Part shown: one piece after another, positions 1 through 6,010 of the stretch
Layout: every line of letters starts with the position of its first letter
Numbering within the stretch: position 1 is the stretch's first letter
Origin: a virus
Direction: 5' to 3' (one strand)
IMG/VR virus record: IMGVR_UViG_3300031669_000232
Coordinates: 1-24,002 of that record
Length of the DNA stretch: 24,002 nucleotides
Position numbers and translations under genes: made by a program
The notes under the pieces: model-generated
The model's database searches: none
Told to the model about the DNA's origin: nothing
Seen by the model: the letters and a program-made list of their open reading frames with translations, nothing else

Positions 1-187
1 TATTAACACTGAGATTATTTGCAACACCTGCGTTCAAGTCAATGAGCAGAGCACCCACACTTGAATCAGTGAAGTCACTAAGTACTTCAGGATAGGATTG
101 TTGAATCAACGAAATTAAATCAGTCCTGATTTCTCCGAAGGTTCTACTTCCGTATTTAATTACATTTGTTGTTGTGTCTGTTGCCAT
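1..187 (-). CDS. Baseplate wedge protein, gp6 / baseplate-J-like, N-terminal fragment
   Basis: The ATG is at 187-185 and the gene runs off the left edge, so only the first 62 residues are visible. They begin MATDTTTNVIKYGSRTF, then GEIRTDLISLIQQSYPEVL, and end near SVGALLIDLNAGVANNL. This pattern (a short lead, a helix, 'YPEVLSDFTDSS', then a hydrophobic 'ALLIDLNAGVANNLS' helix) is typical of the start of T4 gp6 and baseplate J-like wedge proteins, which join the wedges into the baseplate ring. It begins 10 nt after the stop of the gp25-like gene, so the two are surely co-transcribed, and the pairing of gp25 with a gp6/J-type protein is usual in contractile-tail phages. No Shine-Dalgarno is visible; the leader is A-rich. 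The family call is by pattern recognition on a short fragment. Confidence 0.75.
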   Translation of the reverse strand, partial: MATDTTTNVIKYGSRTFGEIRTDLISLIQQSYPEVLSDFTDSSVGALLIDLNAGVANNLSVN

Positions 188-197
188 GTCTTTTTAA

Positions 198-596
198 TTA
201 AAAATTTAGTTCTAATTCACCGCTTTCACTAAACGCATCCTCACTATATGTGAATTTAATAACAACATTTAATTGTGTTTCTGAAATCGGATTGCCCTCT
301 GAATCCAAATTCCAATTAAATTCGATACTGTTTATTGTCAATGCAGGAATATATAATGAAATCGTTCTTTTTATTTCTTTTTCGACTTCCGTTGCTGTTA
401 GATTATCGTTTGGCTCAAAAACGTATTTCAATAAATTTGTTCCGAAATCCGGTTCCATATATCTTTCTCCTTTCTGAGTCAATAAAAGGAATATTAGGTC
501 AGAACTAAAAGCATCCTTTGTCACCTTTGTCATTTGAAAATACGTGTTTGTCGTATTATCATCATTAAGCGGAAACTGGATATTATACGATACCAT
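198..596 (-). CDS. Baseplate wedge protein, gp25-like
   Basis: This 132-residue protein has the gp25/GPW fold signature: 'TQKGERYMEPDFGTNLLKYV' (residues about 40-59), followed by a helix with 'EVEKEIKRTISLYIP' and a strand region 'INSIEFNW' leading into 'LNVVIKFTY'. The E-P-D-F-G-T-x-L core is the conserved gp25 motif. In T4, gp25 is a core wedge protein that contacts the sheath and starts sheath polymerisation; related proteins have the same place in contractile injection systems. Length matches T4 gp25 (132 residues). It is the first gene after a strong terminator and carries its own GTATTTATA motif 15 nt before the ATG, so it probably starts a new late unit continuing into the gp6-like gene. 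A small plus-strand open frame across it is a shadow. Confidence 0.93.
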   Translation of the reverse strand: MVSYNIQFPLNDDNTTNTYFQMTKVTKDAFSSDLIFLLLTQKGERYMEPDFGTNLLKYVFEPNDNLTATEVEKEIKRTISLYIPALTINSIEFNWNLDSEGNPISETQLNVVIKFTYSEDAFSESGELELNF

Positions 597-611
597 TATA
601 ATTGAGTTTTC

Positions 612-620
612 TATAAATAC
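612..620 (-). promoter_or_regulatory. GTATTTATA motif before the gp25-like gene
   Basis: The minus strand reads AAGTATTTATAGAAAAC, exact to the window-wide motif, 15 nt before the ATG. It lies between a strong terminator and the gene, where a promoter would be needed. I infer a phage late promoter or an equivalent phage-specific signal. Confidence 0.55.
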
Positions 621-623
621 TTA

Positions 624-659
624 AACAAAAAAATCCCGACAAAATATTTGTCGGGATTT
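624..659 (-). terminator. Rho-independent terminator after the 719-1195 gene
   Basis: On the minus strand a perfect 13-bp stem (AAATCCCGACAAA with TTTGTCGGGATTT; arms 647-659 and 631-643) closes a 3-nt loop and runs into a continuous T tract (630-624 extended by the stem's own T residues). It ends the upstream unit (glycosyltransferase to the helical protein) before the baseplate genes. This is the strongest terminator in the window. Confidence 0.9.
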
Positions 660-700
660 GTCTGAACTTGTCGGGACTTGTCTGAACTTGTCGGGACTTG
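651..700. repeat. 20-bp tandem repeat, 2.5 copies, joined to the terminator
   Basis: The plus strand reads a 20-bp unit, tcgggacttgtctgaacttg, at 671-690, with a near-identical copy at 651-670 (one T for C) and a half copy at 691-700. Each copy contains the ttgtcggga sequence that forms the 5' arm of the adjoining terminator, so three alternative 5' arms lie next to a single 3' arm. It probably arose by slippage or local duplication of the terminator arm. Confidence 0.9.
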
Positions 701-718
701 TTATTATTTATATTAATT

Positions 719-1195
719 TTATTTCACGAGAAGTGAATCGTATCGATTTCGAATCAACGCAATTTGACCCTTCAAATCAAAATATTCTTTATCGTCTTCG
801 TTAATTTTTCCGTCTTCCATCACTTTATCAACATCAACTTCCTTGAACTTCTCAGCAAACTTTTCTTCAAGACCCTCAATAAACTCAAACAAGTCAATAA
901 TACTTAGTTTAATTATGTCATCGATTTCAATCAATGTAGCGAGTTGTGCATTGACACCATCCCTCTCTTTAATCTTTGCCATCTGTTCTTCGTATTGGGA
1001 ATTGAGAGCGACAGCTTCTTCTGGACTTACGTTCTTAACACCAGCAGCTTCAAGTCGTTTATCGAGGTCGCTTTGTGAACCAGCAACGGTTTTCTGGTCA
1101 GCCAGTTCATCTATCTTATTAATTCTTTGTGCTGCATCTGAATTAAAAACTTCATTTTCCACAGCGTCTTGTAGTTTCTTTAAAAATTCGCTCAT
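719..1195 (-). CDS. Helical protein of unknown function, baseplate-proximal
   Basis: I do not recognise this 158-residue protein. It is almost entirely helical and charged: heptad-like stretches occur at 1-35 ('FLKKLQDAVENEVF'), 55-80 ('PEEAVALNSQYEEQMAKIKE') and 130-155, with one more hydrophobic helix at 86-107 ('IEIDDIIKLSIIDLFEFIEG'). There is no signal peptide or membrane segment. It starts 8 nt after the stop of the 1204-2091 gene and ends just before the strong terminator, so it is the last gene of the unit headed by the glycosyltransferase region. A position immediately before gp25 suggests a tail or baseplate assembly role, but that is inferred from neighbours only. Confidence 0.88.
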   Translation of the reverse strand: MSEFLKKLQDAVENEVFNSDAAQRINKIDELADQKTVAGSQSDLDKRLEAAGVKNVSPEEAVALNSQYEEQMAKIKERDGVNAQLATLIEIDDIIKLSIIDLFEFIEGLEEKFAEKFKEVDVDKVMEDGKINEDDKEYFDLKGQIALIRNRYDSLLVK

Positions 1196-1203
1196 AACTA
1201 ATC

Positions 1204-2091
1204 TTATTTAATTGTTTCCATTTCAATACCATGAAATATCCAAACTTCATGAGTATCGTCATAATTTATTCTTTTCTCGAAGGAGTCTACACGAAATCCT
1301 ACCAATTCACCATAATCATCACTAACATAGATAGACTTCATCAGTATCAGTTCACTAAAAATTTCAGTACCTTCGGTTATACCCGTTGTTTTATATTTCA
1401 AAGGTATGAAAAATTCTAACTGTCTGTGTTCAAAACCAATTTTTTTGATATGCATTGCTTCAGCAAGTTGTTCAATCTTATTGATAACGGTAATTGGAGT
1501 TCCATCAGCATTTCGTTCTTCACGAGTTATTTTAATTGGGAATTCCAATGTCTTGGATTTATTCAACATATCATTGACATGTAATTCATCATCAACGACT
1601 TCCTGTATTTTAGATAACCCGGTTTCAATTGGTTCATTGTTAATAATAGCCAGAAGTTCGTAGTCATCATCATTTGTTCTACGTTCCAACAACTCGGCTT
1701 CCAGTACTTCTTTCATTGTTTTCCCAGCATGTTTATGCTTATCATCAAAGAAACCAACATGGTCATATCGTCTCCCATATTTATCTTTTATTCCAACATT
1801 CATTCCCCATCTATCAGCAGCTACTGCTTTTTGATGTGCAGTGGCATTTAACATAAACTTATCTGCTTTCTTCAGGAGTTCATAATAATCTTGAACATAT
1901 TTTTCATCACGTTGACCTTGTTCGAATTTTTGAAGTAACTGACTTCTAATCATTCTTTTATTGAACTTCTTCTTCTCGTCAACATCGAAACTGAACGCAG
2001 CTTCGTCTTGCATGGCAAAACCAAGATTAATGAATAAGGTGTGTACCTTAATATACGTCCACAAGATTATCTTAAATAAGAACTTTTTCAT
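1204..2091 (-). CDS. Unknown late-type protein with hydrophobic N terminus
   Basis: This 295-residue protein is unrecognised. Residues 1-27 (MKKFLFKIILWTYIKVHT then LFINLGFAM) are hydrophobic with a positive start and could be an amphipathic or membrane-associated helix; I see no clear signal-peptidase site. Residues 38-75 are a charged helix; 175-235 look like strands ('EFPIKITREER', 'LEFFIPLKYK'); the C-terminal third is mixed alpha/beta ending 'HEVWIFHGIEMETIK'. Its ATG overlaps the upstream stop in a TAATG junction, so the two are translationally coupled and probably work together. A structural or baseplate-hub role fits the position before gp25/gp6 but nothing in the sequence proves it. 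Confidence 0.88.
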   Translation of the reverse strand: MKKFLFKIILWTYIKVHTLFINLGFAMQDEAAFSFDVDEKKKFNKRMIRSQLLQKFEQGQRDEKYVQDYYELLKKADKFMLNATAHQKAVAADRWGMNVGIKDKYGRRYDHVGFFDDKHKHAGKTMKEVLEAELLERRTNDDDYELLAIINNEPIETGLSKIQEVVDDELHVNDMLNKSKTLEFPIKITREERNADGTPITVINKIEQLAEAMHIKKIGFEHRQLEFFIPLKYKTTGITEGTEIFSELILMKSIYVSDDYGELVGFRVDSFEKRINYDDTHEVWIFHGIEMETIK

Positions 2092-2633
2092 TATGCTTCC
2101 GGCAAATAATGTTGATAGGCTTCAAACATTCTCTCATCCTCATCACTATCTTTAAAATCAACTTTCTTAATGATACCTAATTTTCCCATCCTTTTCACTC
2201 TATCTTCTATTGATGTTTCGGCAAGGTATTCATCTATTTTCTCATCCAGTTCTACAGTACCTTTTGAAATGGTCTCGAACCTCTTAACCATTTCATATAG
2301 TTCCTTATCAAACAAACGAACATATTGCTTTGCGACCCAATTACCTAACATATTCCACATGCGACCAAAAAATCTTTTTGGTTCAACAACAGAAATCAGT
2401 GTTGGACTTTCAACATTGTATTGAACAGCAGAATAAAAATAATTTTTGTATGATTTCGAATTCAACATCTTCATAATATCAATTCGTTTTTTATTAGACA
2501 ACTCTTTGGTTAACGAAAATGAAAATAAATTTCTGGATTCAATTAACTTGTAAAATTCAGGATGACAATCACCCACGTATTTCTTACTAAGTTTTTTGCC
2601 GATGTCGTTAATTCGTTTTTTTAGTTTTTTCAT
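2091..2633 (-). CDS. Unknown basic late-type protein, coupled to the next gene
   Basis: This is a 180-residue soluble protein I cannot assign. The first 20 residues are very basic (MKKLKKRINDIGKKLSKKY). The middle has aromatic-rich text ('YKNYFYSAVQYNVESP' and 'KRFFGRMWNMLGNWVAKQYV'), and the C-terminal 70 residues are charged helices. Translation of the following gene is coupled through TAATG at 2093-2089. A GTATTTATA motif lies 31 nt before the start. It may form a pair with the 295-residue protein downstream, both being present between the glycosyltransferase and the baseplate wedge genes. Function unknown. Confidence 0.88.
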   Translation of the reverse strand: MKKLKKRINDIGKKLSKKYVGDCHPEFYKLIESRNLFSFSLTKELSNKKRIDIMKMLNSKSYKNYFYSAVQYNVESPTLISVVEPKRFFGRMWNMLGNWVAKQYVRLFDKELYEMVKRFETISKGTVELDEKIDEYLAETSIEDRVKRMGKLGIIKKVDFKDSDEDERMFEAYQHYLPEA

Positions 2634-2664
2634 GATTACTTGTTTTTGTGTACGTTATTTTTGT

Positions 2665-2673
2665 TATAAATAC
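2665..2673 (-). promoter_or_regulatory. GTATTTATA motif before the 2091-2633 gene
   Basis: The minus strand reads GTAGTATTTATAACAAA, exact to the motif, 31 nt before the ATG and just after the glycosyltransferase stop. Flanking TTTTTGT and ACAAAAA form a weak inverted repeat around it. Promoter function is inferred from recurrence. Confidence 0.5.
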
Positions 2674-2686
2674 TACAAAAATCTCG

Positions 2687-4069
2687 TTAAGTCACCGCTA
2701 ACGTCTTAGCGACCACTTCCTTATAAAAAGCAGCACGCTTTTCAGTAACGTTTTTCAGGTTATAATCTTCCTTGAAATCTTCGTATAATTGCTCACCCAA
2801 ACGTTTCCTTAAATCAGCATCTAACACCAACTGTTTCAGGTACTTCTTCCAATATTTGTGTGCGTTTTTCTCCGCACGAATTAACACGCAGTTTTCCATA
2901 TGTCTACCATGCACATTATATGGTGGGATGTCACTGCAAACAATTGGAAGTTTTCTTGTCCAGCATTCAACTTGCTTCAGATTTGACTTCATTCTGTTAA
3001 ACTCGTTGTCAGCAAGTGGTGCAATAACGATATCGGTTTCATCCAGTACATTTGCATACGCATTTGCTTTCTGGGTCCAACGTCTCGCAAAGTTACCTTC
3101 ATTGTCATACTTCACACCTCTTTCGAAGTTCGTAAGCCAATTCATATAATCTTCGTTTTCAATAATCCTGTGATTATCTGTCAGGAGTTTTTCATAATAA
3201 AGATAAACGCTTTCTTCGGATTTAATATCCCTTTGTTTACTATCGAATACCTTCTCTCTATACTTATCTTTTATTTTAGCTGGGAGTGTAGGCATCTTGT
3301 CAACATCACCTCTGGTGTTATTAATTATTTTCACCAATTTCTGATTCCAAAGACCCATTTTCTGAAGTTCGTCTGCAAAATCCTGATTAAATGTAACATC
3401 AGTCGTACTACCTTCAGTATCCCAACCAGCAATAGTTACCTTGAACTTACCCTTGGTATCAGGACTGCTATTAAGAAAGTTTACTACACCTTCCAGTTGT
3501 TCGACATCGACCATGTGAGAACTACCTGCCATATAAGTAATCCTAACCAAATCATCTGGGTCTGGTTTCCATTTATCTTGGAACTGTTTCATCCATGTCG
3601 GGTCAATACTGTTATAAAATACACTAACATTATCCCTGCCAGTAACCTTACGAATTTCATCAGCAAATATATCTGTCGTGGTTGTAACGTAATCAGCAAT
3701 TTTAAGGTTCTCCTTAATTGGAACATCCATTTGCTTCTCTTTGCTCATATTATAAAACGGGTGCTTTGGGTGTAATTTCCAGTAGTCATCAATATCCACA
3801 ATAAGTATTGTACCTGATTTTTTTAGTTCTGCTGCTAAATTCATCATTATCTTGCTGTCTTGAATAAGTTGACGATGATAATGAACAATATGAAATGTTT
3901 TGAGGTAATCGACATATTCTGGTTTTGTAAAGTCGATTTGTGGATTGATTTCCACATAAAAATCATCTGAATGAAATCGTTCAAGTTCCATTGCAGGTGT
4001 CTGAGTTCTGAAATAATTTACCCCCGCACTATCGAGATTGTAAAATAAAATTCTGATTTTGCCGTCCAT
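2687..4069 (-). CDS. GT-B glycosyltransferase (family 4-like)
   Basis: This 460-residue protein looks like a GT-B fold glycosyltransferase. The N-terminal Rossmann half starts 'IRILFYNLDSAGVNYFR' (residues 5-21) and includes 'ILIVDIDDYW' (88-97) and 'ADYVTTTTDIFADEI' (125-139), followed by the interdomain signature 'FYNSIDPTWM' (151-160). The C-terminal half has 'RITYMAGSSHM' (176-186), 'KVTIAGW' (210-216) and the donor-binding stretch 'IVIAPLADNEFNRMKSNLK' (347-365) with E368 and 'LPIVCSDIPPYN' (374-385). Residues about 250-330 form a less typical insertion between C-half strands. No signal peptide. Donor and acceptor cannot be read; virion protein, hydroxymethylated or other modified DNA, or host surface glycan are all possible. 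The weak motif at 4077-4085 may drive it. Confidence 0.88.
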   Translation of the reverse strand: MDGKIRILFYNLDSAGVNYFRTQTPAMELERFHSDDFYVEINPQIDFTKPEYVDYLKTFHIVHYHRQLIQDSKIMMNLAAELKKSGTILIVDIDDYWKLHPKHPFYNMSKEKQMDVPIKENLKIADYVTTTTDIFADEIRKVTGRDNVSVFYNSIDPTWMKQFQDKWKPDPDDLVRITYMAGSSHMVDVEQLEGVVNFLNSSPDTKGKFKVTIAGWDTEGSTTDVTFNQDFADELQKMGLWNQKLVKIINNTRGDVDKMPTLPAKIKDKYREKVFDSKQRDIKSEESVYLYYEKLLTDNHRIIENEDYMNWLTNFERGVKYDNEGNFARRWTQKANAYANVLDETDIVIAPLADNEFNRMKSNLKQVECWTRKLPIVCSDIPPYNVHGRHMENCVLIRAEKNAHKYWKKYLKQLVLDADLRKRLGEQLYEDFKEDYNLKNVTEKRAAFYKEVVAKTLAVT

Positions 4070-4076
4070 AAGTTTT

Positions 4077-4085
4077 TATAAATTT
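4077..4085 (-). promoter_or_regulatory. Degenerate ATTTATA motif before the glycosyltransferase
   Basis: The minus strand reads GAAATTTATAAAAAC, sharing only the ATTTATA core with the exact copies elsewhere. It sits 7 nt before the ATG, closer than the others, so it is the weakest member of the set and may be chance in AT-rich DNA. Confidence 0.25.
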
Positions 4086-4148
4086 CTATAATATAATTAT
4101 CACATATATTACTTATACGGATTTTGGGGGAGAATCTTGAATTTGCAA

Positions 4149-4176
4149 TAAAAAAAGCCAGCAGATTTGCTGGCTT
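4149..4176 (-). terminator. Rho-independent terminator after the 4205-4576 gene
   Basis: On the minus strand a perfect 9-bp stem (AAGCCAGCA with TGCTGGCTT; arms 4168-4176 and 4155-4163) closes a 4-nt loop and runs into a T tract ending near 4149. It closes the enzyme cluster (1706-residue protein to the small basic-tailed protein) ahead of the glycosyltransferase. Confidence 0.88.
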
Positions 4177-4204
4177 AATTACTAAATCATGGAAATTATA
4201 TCAC

Positions 4205-4576
4205 TTACTTGGCACTATCTTTTTCAGTATCAGCGACTTTAGGTCTACCTGCTGATTTTTTCTTAGCAGATACTGTTTTCTTTTCAATGGTAGTTGGTTT
4301 CGGTACAACTACCTTCTTATTAGATGTGTTTGGTACAGGTGCTTTCTTTGGAAGGTCAGCAGGACTGACTTCAACAACAGTTACCAATCCCTTTACTCGA
4401 AGTCTATGAACTGAGAGTGGGAGAGATGTTACTGTAAGAAACACACTATCACCGGGTTTTATTTTCATGGTTTTTTTAACCATATTATCAACGACTGTAA
4501 TATCTAATTCAGAGTTGAATTTAAAATCACGTTTACCTACGAGATTTGTTCTGTTTGTTATTTTATATATGCTCAT
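4205..4576 (-). CDS. Small beta-rich protein with basic Pro/Ala/Lys tail
   Basis: This 123-residue protein has two parts. Residues 1-72 look like a compact beta domain ('YKITNRTNLVGKRDFKFNS', 'KIKPGDSVFLTVTSLPLSVH', 'RLRVKGLVTVVEV'). Residues 73-123 are a low-complexity tail rich in K, P, A, V and T that contains 'KKSAGRPKVAD', whose GRP core surrounded by Lys resembles an AT-hook. It starts 6 nt after the ParB/ART-like gene and is followed by a strong terminator. The tail could bind nucleic acid or anchor the protein to the virion. I do not recognise the family, and the AT-hook reading rests on a 4-residue core. Confidence 0.88.
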   Translation of the reverse strand: MSIYKITNRTNLVGKRDFKFNSELDITVVDNMVKKTMKIKPGDSVFLTVTSLPLSVHRLRVKGLVTVVEVSPADLPKKAPVPNTSNKKVVVPKPTTIEKKTVSAKKKSAGRPKVADTEKDSAK

Positions 4577-4582
4577 AATATT

Positions 4583-5416
4583 TTATTTTAATCCTTGTAC
4601 TATTGTGTCACCGTATTTAATTCCATCATATCCCATTTTCATTGCTTTATTTGCAACTGCTTTATTCATTAAATTAACTGATGGCATATCATATTGCCCA
4701 CTTATTTTTTCAAAATTTACGTTAGGGAACCAGATTCTTGCCAATATTTCAACAGGCACTTGTCCCTCTTTATAACTAACACCCAACTTTCCAACATCAA
4801 GAAGATTATCGAACTCGATTTCATATTTTCCAAAACCATCCTGTGGCTTCAACATGAAAAAATTACCAACAACACTGTTTTCTTTAACAGGTTCTTTTCG
4901 ATATGCAATAAGTTTTTTGTTATTCAACGTTGGTTTTTCTGATTGAACTGCTGAGTTGTCTTCTTCAAGACTCATGAGAAATTCTTCATCACTAAAACCA
5001 GCATCCTTATCGTTATCCACGACATTGATTGCATCCTGTGCCACAACCTCTTCCATTTGTTGCGCTTCTTCGTATTCGTAGATGTCCTGTATTTTATTTA
5101 GATGTCTACAAGCGTCTTTGTCATTCATGTGAAGTTTAACTACCATAATGGGTTGTTGGTCAAGCATTGATTTAACCCATCTATGATGACCATCAAGAAC
5201 TTTCATACTTTCACCCACCCAAATAGGTTTTTCATCCTTCAAATCTACCTTCCCAACTTCATCACTGAAAGTAACGCCTTGGGATGCGGTTAATTCATTC
5301 GGGTCAACTTTAAGTATTTCATATTCGATACCTTCGTCATCAAGTTTTTGTAATACAACATCGAAAGGCATGTGTACCTGTGGTAAAAAATATGGTTTAT
5401 ATCTCATGTCAATCAT
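4583..5416 (-). CDS. ParB-like domain fused to a possible ADP-ribosyltransferase domain
   Basis: In this 277-residue protein, residues about 34-98 fit a ParB/Sulfiredoxin-like domain: 'KVDPNELTASQGV', a strand 'KPIWVGESMKVLDGHHRW' (63-80) with the GHHR box, and 'QPIMVVKLH'. Residues 99-165 are an acidic linker ('YEYEEAQQMEEVVAQD', 'GFSDEEFLMSLEED'). Residues about 168-277 resemble ADP-ribosyltransferases of phage polyvalent proteins: 'LIAYRKEP' with an Arg at the start, 'VVGNFFML' with 'GKYEIEF' after it, and near the end 'AMKMGYDGIKYGDTIV'. The ParB-like call is fairly firm; the ART call is tentative because catalytic residues beyond R173 and the GYDGI element are hard to place. It could modify or bind host or phage factors early after injection. 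GTATTTATA precedes it by 13 nt, overlapping the HAD gene stop. Confidence 0.85.
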   Translation of the reverse strand: MIDMRYKPYFLPQVHMPFDVVLQKLDDEGIEYEILKVDPNELTASQGVTFSDEVGKVDLKDEKPIWVGESMKVLDGHHRWVKSMLDQQPIMVVKLHMNDKDACRHLNKIQDIYEYEEAQQMEEVVAQDAINVVDNDKDAGFSDEEFLMSLEEDNSAVQSEKPTLNNKKLIAYRKEPVKENSVVGNFFMLKPQDGFGKYEIEFDNLLDVGKLGVSYKEGQVPVEILARIWFPNVNFEKISGQYDMPSVNLMNKAVANKAMKMGYDGIKYGDTIVQGLK

Positions 5417-5429
5417 TCCGAGAATTTTA

Positions 5430-5438
5430 TATAAATAC
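5430..5438 (-). promoter_or_regulatory. GTATTTATA motif before the ParB/ART-like gene
   Basis: The minus strand reads ATAGTATTTATATAAAA, exact to the motif. Its first base is the last base of the TAG stop (5440-5438) of the HAD gene and it ends 13 nt before the next ATG. Confidence 0.5.
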
Positions 5439-6010
5439 TATGATTTGAAATTATTAATTTCTTCAAGAATAATACCCAATAACTTGTTGTTGGATTCCAA
5501 TAGACTAATCTTGCCATTATCAACAAAAAACAAATGGTAGTGGATGTCCTGTGGTAAGTCGTCTTGGATTTTGGTATACTCTGCAATTTTGGCTGCGTTC
5601 TTATTCATGAAATCGTCATAAACCAGAATTTCTTTAAGGTCCGGGTTGTATTTCACGATGTTCATAATCACATCACCCTTGGATTCACCACCCCTTTTCA
5701 ATATTATATCATCGACATTAATTTTATTGTTCTTAAGTATTTCCTCGACTTTTGAACGCAACTTTTCCATTCTGGAAGTCAGGATTATCACAGTAGTATC
5801 TGGAATACTCTTTTCTTGCTCCAATTGTTTTTTAATGCTTGGGAATGCTTTGATGTCAAACACTTCGGTATCAAGACTTTCTGGACGACCCCACCATCCA
5901 TCATATGGATAAGGTTGCCCTTTTTTCTGTTCCCATTCCAGCTTTCCACTTTCCTTTTCCGGGGAATCAATCAACGTGCCGTCAAAATCAAATACAGCTA
6001 ATCTTTTCAT
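5438..6010 (-). CDS. HAD phosphatase, Swiss-Army-Knife RNA-repair type
   Basis: I place the start at the ATG at 6010-6008, giving 190 residues, because it forms an ATGA overlap with the stop of the 1706-residue gene and puts the HAD motif I at the N terminus; a frame opening 51 nt earlier adds only atypical sequence. Motif I is 'LAVFDFDGTLIDSP' (D8, D10), motif II 'VIILTSR' (T78), motif III K111 and motif IV 'ILVYDD' (D132, D133). Between I and II, 'GWWGRPESL' (38-46) resembles the GGWWHxPxxL block of the HAD domain found in fungal and phage 'Swiss Army Knife' RNA-repair proteins. The likely reaction is removal of a phosphate from an RNA end or small phosphoester. Coupling to a protein with nucleotidyltransferase and 2H domains strongly supports an RNA-repair job. 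Confidence 0.9.
   Translation of the reverse strand: MKRLAVFDFDGTLIDSPEKESGKLEWEQKKGQPYPYDGWWGRPESLDTEVFDIKAFPSIKKQLEQEKSIPDTTVIILTSRMEKLRSKVEEILKNNKINVDDIILKRGGESKGDVIMNIVKYNPDLKEILVYDDFMNKNAAKIAEYTKIQDDLPQDIHYHLFFVDNGKISLLESNNKLLGIILEEINNFKS

Noticed and set aside
612-620. TATAAATA on the plus strand as T4-type late promoters for plus-strand transcripts
   Set aside because: No plus-strand genes exist to be driven, and every copy sits just before a minus-strand ATG, so the sense reading GTATTTATA is favoured.
843-1211. Plus-strand open frame of 122 codons across the helical protein gene
   Set aside because: It is antisense to a well-packed gene, has Ser/Ile-rich shadow composition and no neighbours on that strand. 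The same applies to all other plus-strand frames, such as 3170-3775 and 14491-14928.
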